A stretch of DNA of 58,850 nt from an uncultured Eubacteriales bacterium (GTDB taxonomy: Bacteria; Bacillota; Clostridia; Oscillospirales; Acutalibacteraceae): contig CAKTVV010000020.1 in assembly GCA_934630515.1 (NCBI GenBank), forward strand, positions 1 to 58,850. Reading direction: 5' to 3'. Positions within the stretch are counted from its first letter, which is position 1, and each line of letters opens with the position of its first letter. Both the position numbers and the translations under genes were made by a program. The notes below the pieces were generated by a model. That model saw nothing but the letters and a program-made list of their open reading frames with translations, had not been told where the DNA came from and did no database searches. This document shows positions 15,402-24,638 of the stretch, one piece after another.

Positions 15402-16355
15402 ATGGCAAATTATTACTGGGCACCGGCGGGGATGACCTGCCCGGTGGTGCTGCCCGGCACGGTGGCGGACGAGCTGCTGCTGCTGGCGACCCCGGAGCAG
15501 CTGCGGGTGCTGCTGTGGCTGTCCCGGCACGGTCTGGTGCTGGACGCCGCCGCCTGCGCCGCCGCCGTCGGGCTTTCCCCCGAGGAATGCGTCGGCTGCG
15601 TGCAATTCTGGGTGGAACGGGGGGTGCTGACCGCTCCGGCGGCCGCACCGGCAGAGCCGACGGTCACCGCCGCTCCGCTGGCACGCCCCGCCGCCGTTAA
15701 ACCCCAGCTGCGGGAGGTGCTCAGCTATCAGCGGCAGCACCCGGAGTTTTCTACGCTGATAGAGAACGTGTCCGCCCGGCTGGGCAAGCCCATCGGGCAC
15801 AGCGACACCGCTACGCTGCTGTATCTCCGGGACACGGTGGGGCTGCCCGCCGAGGTCATCCTCATGGAGGTTGTCTATGCCGTCTCCATCGGCAAGCCCA
15901 ATATGCGCTATATCGAAAAGCTCGCTCTGGACTGGGCGGATCGGGAGTTGACCACACTGGAGGCGGTGGACGCCCACATCCGCTGCGAGGAGGCTTGCCG
16001 GCTGGCAGGTGAGCAGGTGGAAAAATGGCTGGCGCTGCCCCGCCCCCTGAATGCCGCTCAACGGCAGCTGGCAGATAAATGGCTGCACCAGTGGCACATG
16101 AGCGAAGCGATGGTACGGCTGGCGGACGAGATCACCCGGGAAAAGACCGGCAAATTTTCCCCCGCCTACACCGACCGCATTTTGGAGCGGTGGCAGGCGG
16201 AGGGCATCGACACCCCCGACAAGGTGCAGATCTTTTCCGGCAAACGCAGCGGCGCAGCCGCCACCAACCCGGAGGAAAGCGGACTGGATCTGGAGGGCTT
16301 TGAGGGCCAGCTGTTGCAATACACCCCGGTGTTTCACGGAGAGAAAAAGCAGTAA
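15402..16355 (+). CDS. DnaD-family replication protein
   Basis: A 317-residue DnaD-like protein. In Firmicutes DnaD acts with DnaB/DnaI-type proteins to remodel origin or fork DNA and load the replicative helicase. Residues about 15-75 look like a winged-helix region, followed by an Ala/Pro-rich linker. Two DnaD C-terminal-type repeats follow, at about 130-190 (LLYLRDTVGLPAEVIL through YIEKLALDW) and 220-275 (ending YTDRILERWQAEGI). GGAG lies 11 bases before the ATG. A DnaC-like ATPase gene follows 12 bases after the stop, the standard partnership in Clostridia. Confidence 0.88.
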   Translation: MANYYWAPAGMTCPVVLPGTVADELLLLATPEQLRVLLWLSRHGLVLDAAACAAAVGLSPEECVGCVQFWVERGVLTAPAAAPAEPTVTAAPLARPAAVKPQLREVLSYQRQHPEFSTLIENVSARLGKPIGHSDTATLLYLRDTVGLPAEVILMEVVYAVSIGKPNMRYIEKLALDWADRELTTLEAVDAHIRCEEACRLAGEQVEKWLALPRPLNAAQRQLADKWLHQWHMSEAMVRLADEITREKTGKFSPAYTDRILERWQAEGIDTPDKVQIFSGKRSGAAATNPEESGLDLEGFEGQLLQYTPVFHGEKKQ

Positions 16356-16367
16356 GGAGGCGATCCC

Positions 16368-17351
16368 ATGGCGTATGATGAACAGGTGACGGCGGCTGCC
16401 CGCCAGCGGCTGGAGCAACGGCTGACCGCCGCACTGGAGCAGGCCGACCGGCTGCATACCGAGGCGTGCGCCCGATTTCCCCGGCTGGCAGAGATCGAGC
16501 AGGAGCTGTCCGCCACCCTGCCGGAGCTGACCCGGATCATTCTGGACGGGGGCAGCCCGGAGGCGCTGGAGGCGCTGCAGCAGCACAATCTGGCGCTGCA
16601 GGCGGAAATGACGGATATCCTGCATAAAGCCGGCTATCCGGCGGATAACTTCGAGCCGCAATACACCTGCCCCCGGTGCCGGGACACCGGCTATCGGGAC
16701 GGGCAGCTCTGCGACTGCTATCGGCAGCTGCTGCGGGAGGAGGCGTGTCGGCGGCTGTCCGCCCTGTCGGCGATGAAGCTGACAGATTTCGATACGCTGG
16801 ACCCGGAGCTGTACGACCCCCGCCCCGATCCCAAGCTGGGCACCTCGCCCCGGCAGCGGATGCTGGACGTGATCGCCTATTGCCGCACCTATGCGGAGCA
16901 TTTCTCACCGGACGCCCCCAATCTGCTGCTACAGGGCTCCACCGGCACCGGCAAGACCCATCTGTCCCTTGCCATCGCCAAGCGGGTCACCGAGCAGGGC
17001 TACGCCGTGACCTACGGCTCCATTCAGCCCCTGCTGCGCCGCATGGAGAGCGAGCATTTCGGGCGCAGCGAGGGGAACACGGAGGAGCAGCTGGTGCGCT
17101 GCGATCTGCTGATCCTGGACGATCTGGGGATGGAATTTGACAGCCCCTTTTACCGGGCGTGCATTTATAATCTGCTCAACGCCCGGCTGCTGGAGGGACG
17201 TCCCACCATCATCAGCACCAATATGACCTTTGCCAACATTCAGGAGCGGTACGGCGACCAGATCGCCAGCCGTCTGGTGGGCGGCTTTGAGGTGCTGCTG
17301 TGCGTGGGCAAGGATATCCGGCAGCTGCTGCGCCGCCGCTCCATGGGATAA
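16368..17351 (+). CDS. DnaC/DnaI-like helicase loader ATPase
   Basis: A 327-residue AAA+ protein of the DnaC/DnaI/IstB type, expected to load the replicative helicase. The N-terminal half is helical and carries a zinc knuckle (C101, C104, C115, C117: CPRC then CDC). The ATPase part has Walker A GSTGTGKTH (190-198), Walker B LLILDDLG (247-254), a sensor-1 STN (283-285) and an arginine-rich end (LRRRSMG). A TAAGGAGG site precedes the ATG. Position directly after the DnaD-like gene distinguishes it from transposon IstB proteins. Confidence 0.9.
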   Translation: MAYDEQVTAAARQRLEQRLTAALEQADRLHTEACARFPRLAEIEQELSATLPELTRIILDGGSPEALEALQQHNLALQAEMTDILHKAGYPADNFEPQYTCPRCRDTGYRDGQLCDCYRQLLREEACRRLSALSAMKLTDFDTLDPELYDPRPDPKLGTSPRQRMLDVIAYCRTYAEHFSPDAPNLLLQGSTGTGKTHLSLAIAKRVTEQGYAVTYGSIQPLLRRMESEHFGRSEGNTEEQLVRCDLLILDDLGMEFDSPFYRACIYNLLNARLLEGRPTIISTNMTFANIQERYGDQIASRLVGGFEVLLCVGKDIRQLLRRRSMG

Positions 17352-17412
17352 ACGCCTTTTCCGGGTGCCGGAGCACCCGACTGTATATCAAACCGAAATT
17401 TCAGGAGGTTCT

Positions 17413-19059
17413 ATGAGTATGGAGTCTATATGTCTGGGCTGCATGAACCCGCTGCCGGAGGGCAGCGACCGGTGCAGCATCTGCGGCTTCACCGCAGAGG
17501 ATCGCAACCCTGCCGAGGCGCTGGCGCTGGCGACCCGCCTGCAGGAGAACTATGTGGTCGGACGGCTGCTGCGCACCGGCAGCGACAGCCTGACCTATCT
17601 GGGCTATAACCGGCTGCTCAAGGAGCCGTGTCTCATCCGGGAATACTTCCCGGCGGGGCTGGCGCAGCGGGCAGCGGACGGCACCGTCAGCGCCGCTCCC
17701 GGCAGCGAGCGGGTGTTTGCGGACTATCGCATCGCTTTCCACAGCAGCGTGCGCAGTCTGGCACGGGTCAAGGATCTGCCCACCGTGATCCCCATCTACG
17801 ACATTTTTGAGGAGAACGGCACCGTCTACGCCGTATCCGACTATGTGGAGGGCATCACCCTCGCCCGCAAGATCAAGCAGGCGGGCGGACGACTGTCCTG
17901 GCAGGAGGCAAAGCCGCTGTTCATGTCCCTGTCCAACGGGCTGGAGCAGCTGCATCTGGCACACATCTACCATCTGGCGATCTGCCCGGAGAACATTCTG
18001 GTCAACAGCGACGGCAAGGTGCATTTCCGCAATTTCGGATTGCCGGAGGCACGGTTCGCCGGCAGCGACCTGAAGCCGGAGCTGGCGGCAGGCTACGCCG
18101 CCCCGGAGCAGTACCGCCCCATGGAGGTGGTGACCGACGCCACCGACGTCTACGGGCTGGCGGCGACCCTGTTTTTCACCGTCACCGGCAATGTGCCGCC
18201 GGCAGGAAACAAGCGGGTGAAGAATTCCGATGACCTGTTCATGTCGGCGGAGGTGGCGGAGGAGCTGTCCCAGCCGGTGTGCAGCACACTGTTCAATGCA
18301 CTGCTGGTCTCCCCCGAGCAGCGCACGGCGACGGTGGAGGATTTCCGGGAGCAGCTGGGTCTGGAGCCGAACGTGTCCGCCCTGCGCAATGAGGCACGGC
18401 AGGATCGGGCGATGGAGCAGGAGACCCAGCCGGAAAGCAAAGCCAAGGTGCCGGTGTGGCTGATCATCGTCATCACCGTGCTGGCGGCGGTGCTGCTATT
18501 CGGCGGCGGGGCGCTGCTGCTGCGGCATAACCGGCAGCAGCCGGATACGTCGGCGGACACCTCTGTGACGCTGCCACCCATCTCCACCACCTCCCAGACC
18601 AAAAAGCCCGAAAAGCAGTATTCCGTACCGAACTTCGTGGGTAAGAAGTATTACGAGATCGACGCCGACAAGCTGGACGGCGGCATGAAGATCGCCGTGA
18701 AGTATAAGCAATACAGCAAGAAGGATGCCGACACCGTATTGGAGCAGGAGCCGGCCGCCGGCAGCGGCGCAGGCAAGGATACCACCGTCTATCTCATCGT
18801 CAGTTGCGGCTCCGAGGAGCTGACCGTGCCGGACGTTTCCGGCTGGAAGGAGGCTCACGCCAAGCTGTATCTGGAGGCGCTGGGCTTCCGTGTGGATGTG
18901 TCCTATCTCCAGTCCTCCAAGATGGACAAGGGGCTGGTGGAGGATACCGACCCGGTAGCCGGCACCAAGAAGAAGGTCGGGGACACCATCACCCTGCGGG
19001 TGAGCAATGTGGAGCAGATTCCCGACGATAACGACAACGGATATGCCACGCTGGATTGA
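17413..19059 (+). CDS. PASTA-domain protein with a degenerate (pseudo)kinase domain
   Basis: A 548-residue membrane protein built like a bacterial Ser/Thr kinase. It has a zinc ribbon (C8, C11, C21, C24), a kinase fold (about 45-320), one transmembrane helix (347-369), a Ser/Thr-rich linker and two extracellular PASTA domains (403-466, 468-533). The kinase catalytic residues are replaced: the VAIK lysine is R76 in LIREYFP, the HRD motif reads HLA (187-189), and DFG reads NFG (207-209). Structural marks such as YAAPEQYRP are kept. I infer an inactive scaffold or sensor that may bind muropeptides outside. AGGAGG precedes two in-frame ATGs (17413 with 4 bases, 17419 with 10 bases), so the exact start is open. 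It may be co-transcribed with the helicase loader genes; no terminator lies between. Confidence 0.9.
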   Translation: MSMESICLGCMNPLPEGSDRCSICGFTAEDRNPAEALALATRLQENYVVGRLLRTGSDSLTYLGYNRLLKEPCLIREYFPAGLAQRAADGTVSAAPGSERVFADYRIAFHSSVRSLARVKDLPTVIPIYDIFEENGTVYAVSDYVEGITLARKIKQAGGRLSWQEAKPLFMSLSNGLEQLHLAHIYHLAICPENILVNSDGKVHFRNFGLPEARFAGSDLKPELAAGYAAPEQYRPMEVVTDATDVYGLAATLFFTVTGNVPPAGNKRVKNSDDLFMSAEVAEELSQPVCSTLFNALLVSPEQRTATVEDFREQLGLEPNVSALRNEARQDRAMEQETQPESKAKVPVWLIIVITVLAAVLLFGGGALLLRHNRQQPDTSADTSVTLPPISTTSQTKKPEKQYSVPNFVGKKYYEIDADKLDGGMKIAVKYKQYSKKDADTVLEQEPAAGSGAGKDTTVYLIVSCGSEELTVPDVSGWKEAHAKLYLEALGFRVDVSYLQSSKMDKGLVEDTDPVAGTKKKVGDTITLRVSNVEQIPDDNDNGYATLD

Positions 19060-19082
19060 CCGTAAAAGCACTTCCGAAAGGA

Positions 19083-19109
19083 TCTGCCGCCGGGCGGCAG
19101 ACCCTTTTT
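19083..19109 (+). terminator. Terminator of the PASTA pseudokinase gene
   Basis: Stem TCTGCCG/CGGCAGA with a short loop, followed by CCCTTTTT, 25 bases after the stop. Confidence 0.8.
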
Positions 19110-19262
19110 CATGCGCTCGCACGCCGCCGGGCACGCCGGGCGGCATAAGCGACCGGCCTGCAGACAAAAAACGCCGTCACTTTTCGCCCGTAAGAACGAT
19201 ATCGCTGCCGGCGGCGGCGATCCTTCCAAAACTTACACTTTCGTCATATTCCGTCGATTTCC

Positions 19263-19292
19263 TTGACGGCAGCCGACGCCCTGTGCTATACT
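19263..19292 (+). promoter_or_regulatory. Promoter of the PAP2/YwaF-like pair
   Basis: TTGACG, 18-base spacer, TATACT with an upstream TGC extended -10, 34 bases before the gene. Confidence 0.75.
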
Positions 19293-19326
19293 GTTCCTCG
19301 ATGCCCCCCCCGGAAAGGAGAATTTC

Positions 19327-19956
19327 ATGCGCCGTCTGCTGCATAAATATCCGCATATTCTGTGGTTTCTGCTGTTTTTGCCCTTGGGCGGAATGTATTT
19401 CCTGTCGCAGCATCTGGGGCTGCAGTATCATGTGATCCATACGGCGCTGGACGACCGGATCCCGTTTTGGCCGCTCTTCATTATCCCGTATATTCTGTGG
19501 TATTTGTATATTCCCTTTCCGATGCTCTATATGTGCTTTCGGGAGCCGTCGGTCTTTCGGCGGCAGATCGCCACGCTGTTTTCCGGGGCGCTGCTGACAA
19601 CGGTGTTTTTCCTGCTCTTCCCCACCTGCGTAGACTTTCGCCCGGAGGCAGCCGGAGACGGAGTGCTGCTGTGGCTGTGCCGGATCATCTACCGCAACGA
19701 CGCTCCGGTGAATGTGCTGCCCAGCCTCCATTGCTATGAGGCGACCGCCATCCATCTGGCTACGTTCCGCAGCGGCTGGGGGCGGCGGCATCCGTGGCTG
19801 CGGGGCGGCTCCGCCCTGCTGCTGGTTCTGATCTGCCTGTCCACCCTGTTTGTTAAGCAGCATTCCGTGCTGGATGCCGCCACCGGTTGTCTGCTGGCGG
19901 CGGTGCTGTATGCCGCCGTGCGGCTGATCGAGAAAAGGAGGAGATCCCGTTGTTGA
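19327..19956 (+). CDS. PAP2-family membrane phosphatase
   Basis: A 209-residue polytopic protein of the PAP2 superfamily (lipid phosphate phosphatase or phosphotransferase). It has about five to six hydrophobic segments, the PSLH motif with H135, and the KQHSVLDAATG motif with H179 and D183. Together these form the usual catalytic His/His/Asp set of the PAP2_3 (inositolphosphotransferase-like) branch. AAAGGAG lies six bases before the ATG. Its stop overlaps the next gene by 7 bases, so the two are translationally coupled. The substrate could be phosphatidate, undecaprenyl-PP or a phospho-inositol lipid; sequence alone does not decide. Confidence 0.82.
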   Translation: MRRLLHKYPHILWFLLFLPLGGMYFLSQHLGLQYHVIHTALDDRIPFWPLFIIPYILWYLYIPFPMLYMCFREPSVFRRQIATLFSGALLTTVFFLLFPTCVDFRPEAAGDGVLLWLCRIIYRNDAPVNVLPSLHCYEATAIHLATFRSGWGRRHPWLRGGSALLLVLICLSTLFVKQHSVLDAATGCLLAAVLYAAVRLIEKRRRSRC

Positions 19957-20729
19957 CGATCCGTCCGTTTAACCCGGTATTTTTCGGATTGCTGGCGCTC
20001 ATCGTGCTGGCGCTGGTGGGCATCCGCCGGTTCGGCAGGACCCACACATTCCAGCAGCGGCAATGGCTGCTGATCGGTCTGAGCGCCGCCAATCTGGTGC
20101 TGTTTTTCATCTATAAGAGCCTGCTGTCCATGGATCGGGAGTTTCTCGTTCTGTCCGGGCAGGCGCATTTCAACTGGTTCAGCGAGCTGCCGCTGCAGCT
20201 GTGCAACATCAACCTGTTTCTCATCCCCATCGGGGTGCTGACCCGGCGGCGCTTTCTGCTGGGCTTTTCCTTTTATGTGGCGCCGCTGGGGGCGGCGATG
20301 GCGCTGCTGTTTCCGGAGCTGCCGTTCACCGGCTTTTCCCTGCTGACGCCCCGCATTCTGGGCTTTTACCTGACCCATGCGCTGCTGATCGTCTGCGGGC
20401 TGGCACTGACGCTGCTGGATTTCTACCGCCCCACCCCCCGGGACTATCCCGGCGTCATCGGCACCTTTGTGCTGCTGGCACTGGGGGCGCATCTGGTGAA
20501 TATCCTGCTGCGTGCCACCGTCTGCCCGGGCGCCAACTATTTCTTCACCTTCGGCGCCGATGTCAGCGTCCTGAACCTGTTCTGGCGGTTCATTCCCCAC
20601 CCGTTTTTCTATGAGCTGCCCTCCCTGCTGATCCTGCTGGGCTATATGGGGCTGGTGCAGCTGGTGTTTTGGGCGCCGGGAGCGTTCGACCGCCGGAAAG
20701 ATAAAGAGCAGGAAGAGATCACTCTGTGA
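19950..20729 (+). CDS. YwaF-like (TIGR02206-type) integral membrane protein
   Basis: A 259-residue protein with about seven hydrophobic helices and the FSELPLQLCNINLFLI block typical of the YwaF/TIGR02206 family, whose function is unknown. The open frame extends upstream, but TTG at 19950 is eight bases after the GGAGG of AAAGGAGGAG, and overlap with the previous stop suits translational coupling. A TTG at 19953 is a possible alternative. It pairs with a PAP2 phosphatase, which suggests a lipid or cell-wall role by association only. A strong terminator follows. Confidence 0.75.
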   Translation: MLTIRPFNPVFFGLLALIVLALVGIRRFGRTHTFQQRQWLLIGLSAANLVLFFIYKSLLSMDREFLVLSGQAHFNWFSELPLQLCNINLFLIPIGVLTRRRFLLGFSFYVAPLGAAMALLFPELPFTGFSLLTPRILGFYLTHALLIVCGLALTLLDFYRPTPRDYPGVIGTFVLLALGAHLVNILLRATVCPGANYFFTFGADVSVLNLFWRFIPHPFFYELPSLLILLGYMGLVQLVFWAPGAFDRRKDKEQEEITL

Positions 20730-20745
20730 TCTGTCCACACCATCA

Positions 20746-20794
20746 AGAGAGCCGCCGGTGCGTAAGCTACGCACCGGCGGCTCTCTCTGTTTTT
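20746..20794 (+). terminator. Strong terminator after the YwaF-like gene
   Basis: A perfect 19-bp stem (starting AGAGAGCCGCCGGTGCG) with a 3-base AGC loop is followed by CTGTTTTT. It separates the plus-strand unit from the converging glycosyltransferase gene. Confidence 0.92.
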
Positions 20795-20816
20795 ATCGTG
20801 TTGTGCAGCGCACGGC

Positions 20817-22079
20817 TCAGTGGTTCTTTTCCGCCGCCAGCTCATGGAGGGTCATCGCCCGGGTGTGCGCCACCGGCTTCCATTCCACCGGGCGGAACAG
20901 CGCCGCCACCGTAATGGGCACATAGGTGAGCATAAACAGCGGAAACAGCAGATAGTACAGCAGCTTTTTCCAGCCGGGGGCGGGGATGCGCTTCCACTCG
21001 GTCAGCAGGGTGATGCCGCCCAGCAGATACAGGGTACCGCCCACCCCCGCCGCCATGCATGCGAGACTCAGCAGCGCCGGCAGAGGCGACTCCCCGGCGA
21101 TCAGCAGGGCGGCAATCTCCGCCCCGCAGACCAGCAGCTCCGCCACCGTCAGCGCAACCGCCGTAAACATACTGGCGATCATATCAAAGCAGGCAAAGCT
21201 GCCCCGGCGGATGCCCGCCAGCAGGGAATTACCCTCCTGCCGCAGCACCTGCAGAAAGCCCTTTGCCCACCGCATCCGCTGCCGCCAGGACTGAGAGAAC
21301 CGGGTGGGCTGCTCATCGTAGAGGATCGCCCCCTCGCAATAGCCGATGGAATCCCCCGCCGCCAGATGCACGGCGGTAAACTCCAGATCCTCCGTCAGCA
21401 GATGATAGGGCCAGCCGCCGCCCTGCCGCCGCAAAATATCGGCGGTGAAGGCAAAGCCGGTGCCGGAAACAAAGCAGCCGGTGCCCAGCCGGTGGCGGGG
21501 GCGGTTCAGCTGCTGGCTTTCCCGCAGAAACCACAGCCCGTAGCCGGCGCTGATCCAGTTATCCCCGTAGTTTTTGCTGGCGCGGTAGCCGGTGACGATG
21601 GGGTAGCCCTGTGCCAGCGTGCGGTTCATCTGCTCCAGATAGTCGGGGGACAGAAGATTGTCCGCATCCAGCACCAGATAGGCATCAAAATCCGTCTCTC
21701 CCGCCGCCATTGAATGCAGCAGATAATCCAGAGCGTAGCCCTTGCCCACCTGCCGGGTGTTGTGCCGTTCAAACACGGTGGCGCCGTGGGCGGCAGCCAC
21801 TGCGGCGGTATCGTCGGTGCAGTTGTCCGCCACCACAAAGACCGCCCGCTTGTCCGCCGGATAGGTCTGGGCGTTGATGCTGTCCAGCAGCTGCCCGATG
21901 ACCGCCGCCTCGTTGCGGGCGGCGACCAGCACCGCCATGCGCCGGGGCGTCGCCGGAGGCGGCGCTGCCTTGCGGCGGAACAGCAGCGGCACGATCAGAT
22001 AGAAAAATTGGTAGGCATACAGCAGAAAAAACAGCACTCCGAAGCACCGGTGAAACTGGTCGGCGATGAGATGAATCAC
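20817..22079 (-). CDS. Processive family-2 glycosyltransferase, membrane bound
   Basis: A 420-residue GT2 enzyme of the cellulose/hyaluronan-synthase type, expected to polymerise a sugar from UDP/GDP-sugar at the membrane. It has an N-terminal helix (about 13-33) and the nucleotide-binding VAARNE and VVADNCTDD (D85). The metal-binding DAD (138-140), the catalytic TED (229-231) and the QRMRW acceptor motif (267-271) follow, with several C-terminal helices at the end. The start is GTG at 22079 after GGAGG; it overlaps the histidine kinase stop (GTGA). This makes it the third gene of a regulator-sensor-enzyme operon. The polymer made is unknown. Confidence 0.85.
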   Translation of the reverse strand: MIHLIADQFHRCFGVLFFLLYAYQFFYLIVPLLFRRKAAPPPATPRRMAVLVAARNEAAVIGQLLDSINAQTYPADKRAVFVVADNCTDDTAAVAAAHGATVFERHNTRQVGKGYALDYLLHSMAAGETDFDAYLVLDADNLLSPDYLEQMNRTLAQGYPIVTGYRASKNYGDNWISAGYGLWFLRESQQLNRPRHRLGTGCFVSGTGFAFTADILRRQGGGWPYHLLTEDLEFTAVHLAAGDSIGYCEGAILYDEQPTRFSQSWRQRMRWAKGFLQVLRQEGNSLLAGIRRGSFACFDMIASMFTAVALTVAELLVCGAEIAALLIAGESPLPALLSLACMAAGVGGTLYLLGGITLLTEWKRIPAPGWKKLLYYLLFPLFMLTYVPITVAALFRPVEWKPVAHTRAMTLHELAAEKNH

Positions 22080-23914
22080 AGTTGTTCCTCCTTTTCCAGC
22101 GGCAGCAGCAGGATGACCTTGAACAGATCCCCGTCCACCGCCAGCAGCAGCTGACCGCCCTGCAGCTCCGTCAGGCTGCGGGCGATGGACAACCCCAGCC
22201 CGCTGCCCTCGGTATTGCGGGAGCTGTCCCCCCGCACGAACCGCTCCATCAGCTCCTCGCTGCTGATATGCAGCGGGCTGCGGGAGATGTTGCGGAAGGT
22301 AATGCGGGCGCATTCCTGGGTTTCGGCCAGATCCAGATAAACCCGGGTATCCGGCTGGGCGTATTTGCTGATGTTATTCAGCAGATTATCCAGCACCCGC
22401 CACAGATGCCGCCCGTCCGCCCGCACCGTCACCGGCATCGGAGGCAGGGTCAGCATCGGCGTAAGCGCTGCGGCGGCGAACCGTTCCTCATATTCTCCCA
22501 CCACCTGCTCCAGCAGCACATTGAGATTGCAGGGTGCCGGATGCACCGGCAGATTGCCGGTGGAGGCTTTGCTGGCCTCCACCAGATCCTCGATGAGCTT
22601 TTTCAGCCGGGCGGACTGCCGTTTCAGCACCGCCAGATATTCCTGCACCTGCTCCCCCTCCGGGTGGGCTTTGTCCAGCAGGTCCACATAGTTGATGATG
22701 GAGGTGAGGGGGGTCTTGATGTCATGGGATACGTTGGTGATCAGCTCGGTCTTAAACCGCTCGCTCTTGAGCCGCCCCTCCACGGCGGCGGACAGTCCAT
22801 CCCCGATATGGGACAGATCCTCTGCGGTGTGCCGCTGCTCCGGGCTCATATACCGGGTGTCGATGGCATAGCCGAGATTCCCCCGGGCGATCTCCCGGGC
22901 GGCGGTCTGCAGCCGCCGCAGCCCCAGCGCATAGACGATCCCCAGAGGGATGATTACCACCTGCGCCAGCAGGATCAGCACACTGTTATTGCTGATCAGC
23001 GCCAAAAATTCCAGCAGGGTGAACCCAACCATCCCCAGAGCGGTCTTCCACACCAGCGGCAGCCCCCGCAGCGCCGTGCCCAGCCCCCGCAGCAGCCATC
23101 CGATGAGGGTGTTGTGCCACAGGGTGCGGGTTTTGATGCGGGTGGCGACGCTCATGAGGAACGCCAGCAGCAGGCATATATCCAGGATACCGCACGCCGC
23201 CAGCAGCGCCAGCGTCAGCAGCAGATTATACACGCTGTCCAGCACCAGCCACTGGAACACAACAAATACCGCCAGCAGCGCCAGATACAGGTCAAAGGGG
23301 ATCCGATCCACCGCATTGCACCGGGGGCTTGCTTCGCCCGCCCGCCATCCGGCGGCACGCAGCAGGAACACCGTCAGCAGCAGCGCTCCCAGCAGGCATA
23401 CGCCGCTGCTCGCCAGAATAGCGCCCCAGTGCCGATGCCACCTTTCCACCAGCTGCAGCAGTGTGCCGGTCCAGCCGGTGGCGGGGGCGGGCAGATACGC
23501 GGTCACGGTCATATACTCTGTCCCGTCGATATAGAAGCCCTCCGAGTCCAGATCCTCCGACAGATAATAGGAGGCATAGACGGAGGCAACCGTCGGCTCG
23601 CCGTGATAGTTGCTGAACACCACGGCGCCGTTGCCGTCGGTGACGGTACAGTAGAGATTCTCGTCCAGCGAGGGGGTGGGGTCCTGTCCCCGGGAGCACA
23701 GATTCACAATATGCTCCAGGTACAGATCCCGCCGATACAGCAGCCATTCACCGGTGTGCTCCACCGCCGCCTCAGGGGTGTTCTGTCCCCCCGCCAGCAG
23801 CAGCACCGCTGCCGTGCCGCCGATGCCCGCCAGCGCCGCCACCGCCAGCAGCACCGCCAGCACAAAAGCGACGGTCTTGACCGCCAATCGATCAATCATT
23901 CTGGTTTCCGTCAT
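22076..23914 (-). CDS. Sensor histidine kinase
   Basis: A 612-residue membrane sensor. There is an N-terminal helix, an extracytoplasmic region of about 120 residues, then a set of five to six further membrane helices, which is more than usual. A HAMP-like stretch (around 335-385) and the kinase core follow. The phospho-acceptor is H397 in NVSHDIKTPLTS. The N box (LDNLLNNISKYA) and the G box (GSGLGLSIA) are intact, so it should be active. ATG at 23914 has GGAGG eight bases upstream and overlaps the response regulator by 23 bases. Signal unknown; the operon with a glycosyltransferase suggests envelope sensing. Confidence 0.88.
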   Translation of the reverse strand: MTETRMIDRLAVKTVAFVLAVLLAVAALAGIGGTAAVLLLAGGQNTPEAAVEHTGEWLLYRRDLYLEHIVNLCSRGQDPTPSLDENLYCTVTDGNGAVVFSNYHGEPTVASVYASYYLSEDLDSEGFYIDGTEYMTVTAYLPAPATGWTGTLLQLVERWHRHWGAILASSGVCLLGALLLTVFLLRAAGWRAGEASPRCNAVDRIPFDLYLALLAVFVVFQWLVLDSVYNLLLTLALLAACGILDICLLLAFLMSVATRIKTRTLWHNTLIGWLLRGLGTALRGLPLVWKTALGMVGFTLLEFLALISNNSVLILLAQVVIIPLGIVYALGLRRLQTAAREIARGNLGYAIDTRYMSPEQRHTAEDLSHIGDGLSAAVEGRLKSERFKTELITNVSHDIKTPLTSIINYVDLLDKAHPEGEQVQEYLAVLKRQSARLKKLIEDLVEASKASTGNLPVHPAPCNLNVLLEQVVGEYEERFAAAALTPMLTLPPMPVTVRADGRHLWRVLDNLLNNISKYAQPDTRVYLDLAETQECARITFRNISRSPLHISSEELMERFVRGDSSRNTEGSGLGLSIARSLTELQGGQLLLAVDGDLFKVILLLPLEKEEQL

Positions 23915-24614
23915 CCCGGACACCTCCCGTCTCCAGCTTATATCCCTGCCCCCAGACCACCTTGATATACCGGGGGTCGGAGGGGTCAATTTCGATCTTT
24001 TCCCGCAGGTGGCGGATATGCACCGCCACCGTGCCGTCCCCCGGGGTGGGGGCTTCCTGCCAGACCTGCCGGTAAATCTCCTCCGGGGACAGCACCTCCC
24101 CGGGGCGCTGCAGCAGCAGCCGCAGGATGTCGTATTCCGTGGGGGTGAGCCGCACCGGCTCCCCGTCCAGCGTCACCTGCTTTTGCTTATCGTCCAGCGC
24201 CAGACCGCCGACGGTGTAGCAGCCGGTAGCCGCCGGCTCCGGACAGCCCCCCAGCCGGGTATACCGCCGCAGCTGAGACCGCACCCGTGCCAGCAGCTCC
24301 ACCGGGTTAAAGGGCTTGGTCACATAGTCGTCCGCCCCCACGTTCAGCCCCAGCACCTTATCGGTATCCTCGCTCTTGGCGGTGAGCAAAATGACCGGAA
24401 TGTTCCATTTCTCCCGCAATCTTGCCATGGCGGTGATACCATCCATCTCCGGCATCATCACGTCCAGCAGCACCAGCTGCACCGGCTGCCGCTCCAGCAC
24501 CGCCAGCGCCTCCAGCCCGGTATAGGCGCATACGGTGTCATAGCCCTCCGCCTCCAGATAGATTTTCAGCGCCGACACAATGTCCCGCTCATCGTCGCAA
24601 ATCAGTATCGTCAT
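23892..24614 (-). CDS. OmpR/PhoB-family response regulator
   Basis: A 240-residue regulator. The receiver domain has the acidic pair DD (7-8), phospho-acceptor D51 in LLDVMMPEMDG, a conserved T in LLTAK and K in VTKPF. A C-terminal winged helix follows (LTPTEYDILRLLLQRPGEVLS through VHIRHLREKIE). AGGAGG lies before the ATG. It leads the operon with its kinase and a GT2 enzyme; the kinase gene overlaps its 3' end. The likely targets are its own promoter and surface polysaccharide genes (inference). Confidence 0.93.
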   Translation of the reverse strand: MTILICDDERDIVSALKIYLEAEGYDTVCAYTGLEALAVLERQPVQLVLLDVMMPEMDGITAMARLREKWNIPVILLTAKSEDTDKVLGLNVGADDYVTKPFNPVELLARVRSQLRRYTRLGGCPEPAATGCYTVGGLALDDKQKQVTLDGEPVRLTPTEYDILRLLLQRPGEVLSPEEIYRQVWQEAPTPGDGTVAVHIRHLREKIEIDPSDPRYIKVVWGQGYKLETGGVRDDGNQND

Positions 24615-24638
24615 GGGTATCCCTCCTGTTGTGCTTTC

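Noticed and set aside
17356..17375. CGGGTGC-CGGA-GCACCCG hairpin before the pseudokinase gene
   Set aside because: There is no T-run after it on either strand, so it is not called a terminator. It could shape translation of the next gene.
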